Source: CS1-C013 sp964347265
Lineage (GTDB): Archaea > Aenigmatarchaeota > Aenigmatarchaeia > Aenigmatarchaeales > Aenigmatarchaeaceae
NCBI GenBank assembly: GCA_964347265.1
Contig: CAYFXV010000017.1
Coordinates: 1 to 13,417 of the forward strand
Length of the DNA: 13,417 nucleotides
Direction: 5' to 3'
A model generated the notes under the pieces. The model ran no database searches, had not been told where the DNA came from, and was given only the letters and a program-made list of their open reading frames with translations. Both the position numbers and the translations under genes were made by a program. Each line of letters starts with the position of its first letter. Positions within the stretch are counted from its first letter, which is position 1. This document shows positions 12,182 through 13,417 of the stretch, piece by piece.

Positions 12182-13417
12182 ATGAAAAAATTGTTCTTAG
12201 TTTTTGTTTTAATACTACTTCTTTTTCTTATTACTCCAGTAAAAGCGCTAAGCCCATTACATATAGAAGGAAGATACATAAAGGATGAAAATAATAATAC
12301 TGTCGTTCTTAGAGGAGTTAATTGGGGAGAGTTTGCTAGTAGCTGTACTGGTAGATTTATTACTCCAGGTGAAATGACCCCTGCAGGATTCAATGTGTGG
12401 GATGAGGCGACGGTTAGAGCACACTTACAAGGCATGAAAGACTGGGGAGTTAATGTTATACGAACACAGGGACAACTAGAATGGTGGATATATAATTCAT
12501 CGACGACATTGACAGGGCAGGCAACTAACAGACCATTTAGAGAGAGTTATAAAGACTTTCTTCGTCTAGCGGAGGAATACGAATTTTACGTTGTATTAAC
12601 ATGGTATTCTATCTCTCCAGGAGGTGGCCAAGATGTTTTGCCTTACCCACCATTTAGCCACACAGACGGTGGGAGAGTGATAACAAGTAAACAAGATTTT
12701 ATTGATGCTTGGGTGGATATAGCAACAGAACTAAAAGACTATCCTAACCTCATCTTTGAACTTTGGAATGAGCCTGCGCCAGGACTTACAGCCGTTGTGC
12801 AAGATTGGTTCTATACTATGCAAGATTGTATCGATGCAATTCGTGCAACAGGAGCAGACAATATTATAATACCTCATTTAGGATATTGTACTGACGTAAA
12901 CTGGGTGCAAAATCCCGAATGGGGGTGGGATAAAAGTGTTAACTGTTATCTTAACGGAACAAACCTTCTCTTTAGTGGGCACATATACAGATTTCACAGT
13001 AGTTTTGACAACAATAAAAATTGCCCAGTCGACTATGAATACATAAAATCAAAAATAGAATCACCAGAATCCTGGCCGGATGGACTCTGTTATAAAAAAG
13101 TTCTAGAGGAGCGCAACGTACCATTATTCGTTGGAGAAATTGGTGGCTGGTATCGAACTGACATCACTTGCCCTTCACCATGCACAGATGAGAATGAATC
13201 AGTTTTCTTTGCCAACGCTTTGAGGGTACTAAATGAGTTGGGGATAAGTTATACAGCATGGGTTATGCAACAAGAAACTTGGTCTGGTTTCAGCCTACAA
13301 CTTCATGAGCCGGCTGTACAAGGACCAAATGAAAATGGGTTGATTTTAATAAATGCTCTCAGAGGAGAATATCCAGTTAACATAACAGGAATAGTTACTG
13401 ATTCTGATACAGGATTA
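12182..13417 (+). CDS. Secreted GH5-type endoglycanase (cellulase family), 3' end off window
   Basis: Open for 412 codons to the window edge without a stop. Residues 1-22 are a signal peptide with likely cleavage after PVKA, similar to that of the upstream hydrolase. The catalytic barrel (about residues 25-390) shows the glycoside hydrolase clan A pattern of GH5: VVLRGVNWGEF near the start, WGVNVIRTQGQ, FELWNEPAPG with acid/base E197, LFSGHIYRFH, and VPLFVGEIGGW with nucleophile E319, followed by AWVMQQETWSGF. This supports a retaining endo-acting enzyme on beta-glucan or related glycan; the exact substrate is open. From residue 396 an EYPVNITGIVTDSDTGL segment begins a carboxypeptidase-regulatory-like domain identical to one in the upstream gene, so more accessory modules should follow. 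Five of 15 Arg codons are CGN. A TATA-like box precedes the ATG by 26 bases. Confidence 0.9.
   Translation, partial: MKKLFLVFVLILLLFLITPVKALSPLHIEGRYIKDENNNTVVLRGVNWGEFASSCTGRFITPGEMTPAGFNVWDEATVRAHLQGMKDWGVNVIRTQGQLEWWIYNSSTTLTGQATNRPFRESYKDFLRLAEEYEFYVVLTWYSISPGGGQDVLPYPPFSHTDGGRVITSKQDFIDAWVDIATELKDYPNLIFELWNEPAPGLTAVVQDWFYTMQDCIDAIRATGADNIIIPHLGYCTDVNWVQNPEWGWDKSVNCYLNGTNLLFSGHIYRFHSSFDNNKNCPVDYEYIKSKIESPESWPDGLCYKKVLEERNVPLFVGEIGGWYRTDITCPSPCTDENESVFFANALRVLNELGISYTAWVMQQETWSGFSLQLHEPAVQGPNENGLILINALRGEYPVNITGIVTDSDTGL
13367..13417 (+). repeat. 51-bp exact direct repeat, copy 2 (truncated by window end)
   Basis: Identical to 10739-10789 and in the same reading frame, coding for residues 396-412 of the GH5 protein. 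The match begins right after the catalytic domain and continues to the last base of the window, so the true repeat may be much longer. Confidence 0.95.

Noticed and set aside
12160..12435. Minus-strand open frame of 91 codons over the start of the GH5 gene
   Set aside because: It covers the GH5 signal peptide and first barrel strands and shows no domain or ribosome site of its own.
10739..13417. The 51-bp repeat pair as ends of a mobile element or attachment sites
   Set aside because: Both copies are in frame inside a protein domain, there is no transposase or integrase between them, and the piece between is simply the rest of one gene plus the start of the next.
1..13417. tRNA or rRNA genes, CRISPR array, toxin-antitoxin or phage-defence genes
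   Set aside because: No cloverleaf-like segment, regularly spaced repeat or recognisable defence or toxin gene was found by eye on either strand.

Overview
The window looks like an AT-rich archaeal chromosome segment from an anaerobic, amino-acid-using organism. Three kinds of evidence point to archaea. First, the gene families: indolepyruvate:ferredoxin oxidoreductase, a neelaredoxin-type superoxide reductase, an M42 aminopeptidase, a HTH_45-like winged-helix protein and an Lrp-like regulator. Second, at least seven genes have a TATA-like box centred about 23-27 bases before the start codon and no Shine-Dalgarno site, the leaderless pattern. Third, the genes that do have a leader or lie inside an operon use GGTG/GGAGG-type sites. 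The Cys-rich repeats in the large surface protein resemble those I associate with uncultured, possibly DPANN, archaea. The exact lineage cannot be fixed from this window.

Layout. 1-188 (-): start of a small Cys-rich DUF6485-like protein, cut by the left edge. 274-1455 (+): PLP aminotransferase of the aromatic/2-aminoadipate type. 1456-1770: non-coding, with an imperfect hairpin and the iorA promoter. 1771-4226 (+): iorA-iorB, overlapping by ATGA. These three (+) genes fit a route in which transamination of aromatic amino acids gives arylpyruvates and IOR oxidises them to acyl-CoA and reduced ferredoxin.

4229-5821 (-): a compact oxygen-defence cluster. In transcription order it is rubrerythrin, a desulforedoxin domain with a long Glu-rich tail, a stand-alone encapsulated-ferritin-like protein, and a one-iron superoxide reductase. 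The two domains that form one polypeptide in desulfoferrodoxin are here separate genes with a ferritin-like gene between them. No encapsulin gene is visible. 5867-6889 (-): M42 metallo-aminopeptidase. 6978-7226 (-): winged-helix protein. 7386-7868 (-): Lrp/AsnC-like regulator with a likely self-operator. 7907-9115 (-): class III aminotransferase or racemase.

9212-13417 (+): two large secreted modular glycoside hydrolases in tandem. The first (964 aa) has a signal peptide, a GHL10-type catalytic domain, a fibronectin III domain, two carboxypeptidase-regulatory-like beta domains, two Cys-rich repeats and a C-terminal beta-sandwich. The second is a GH5-type endoglycanase that runs off the right edge. 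In their accessory modules the two share an exact in-frame 51-bp repeat, and the window ends inside it. The hydrolases use CGN arginine codons much more than the neighbouring genes, mostly in the catalytic domains, which suggests acquired catalytic modules joined to host accessory modules. This hydrolase pair and the split superoxide-reductase/ferritin cluster are the most interesting parts of the window.
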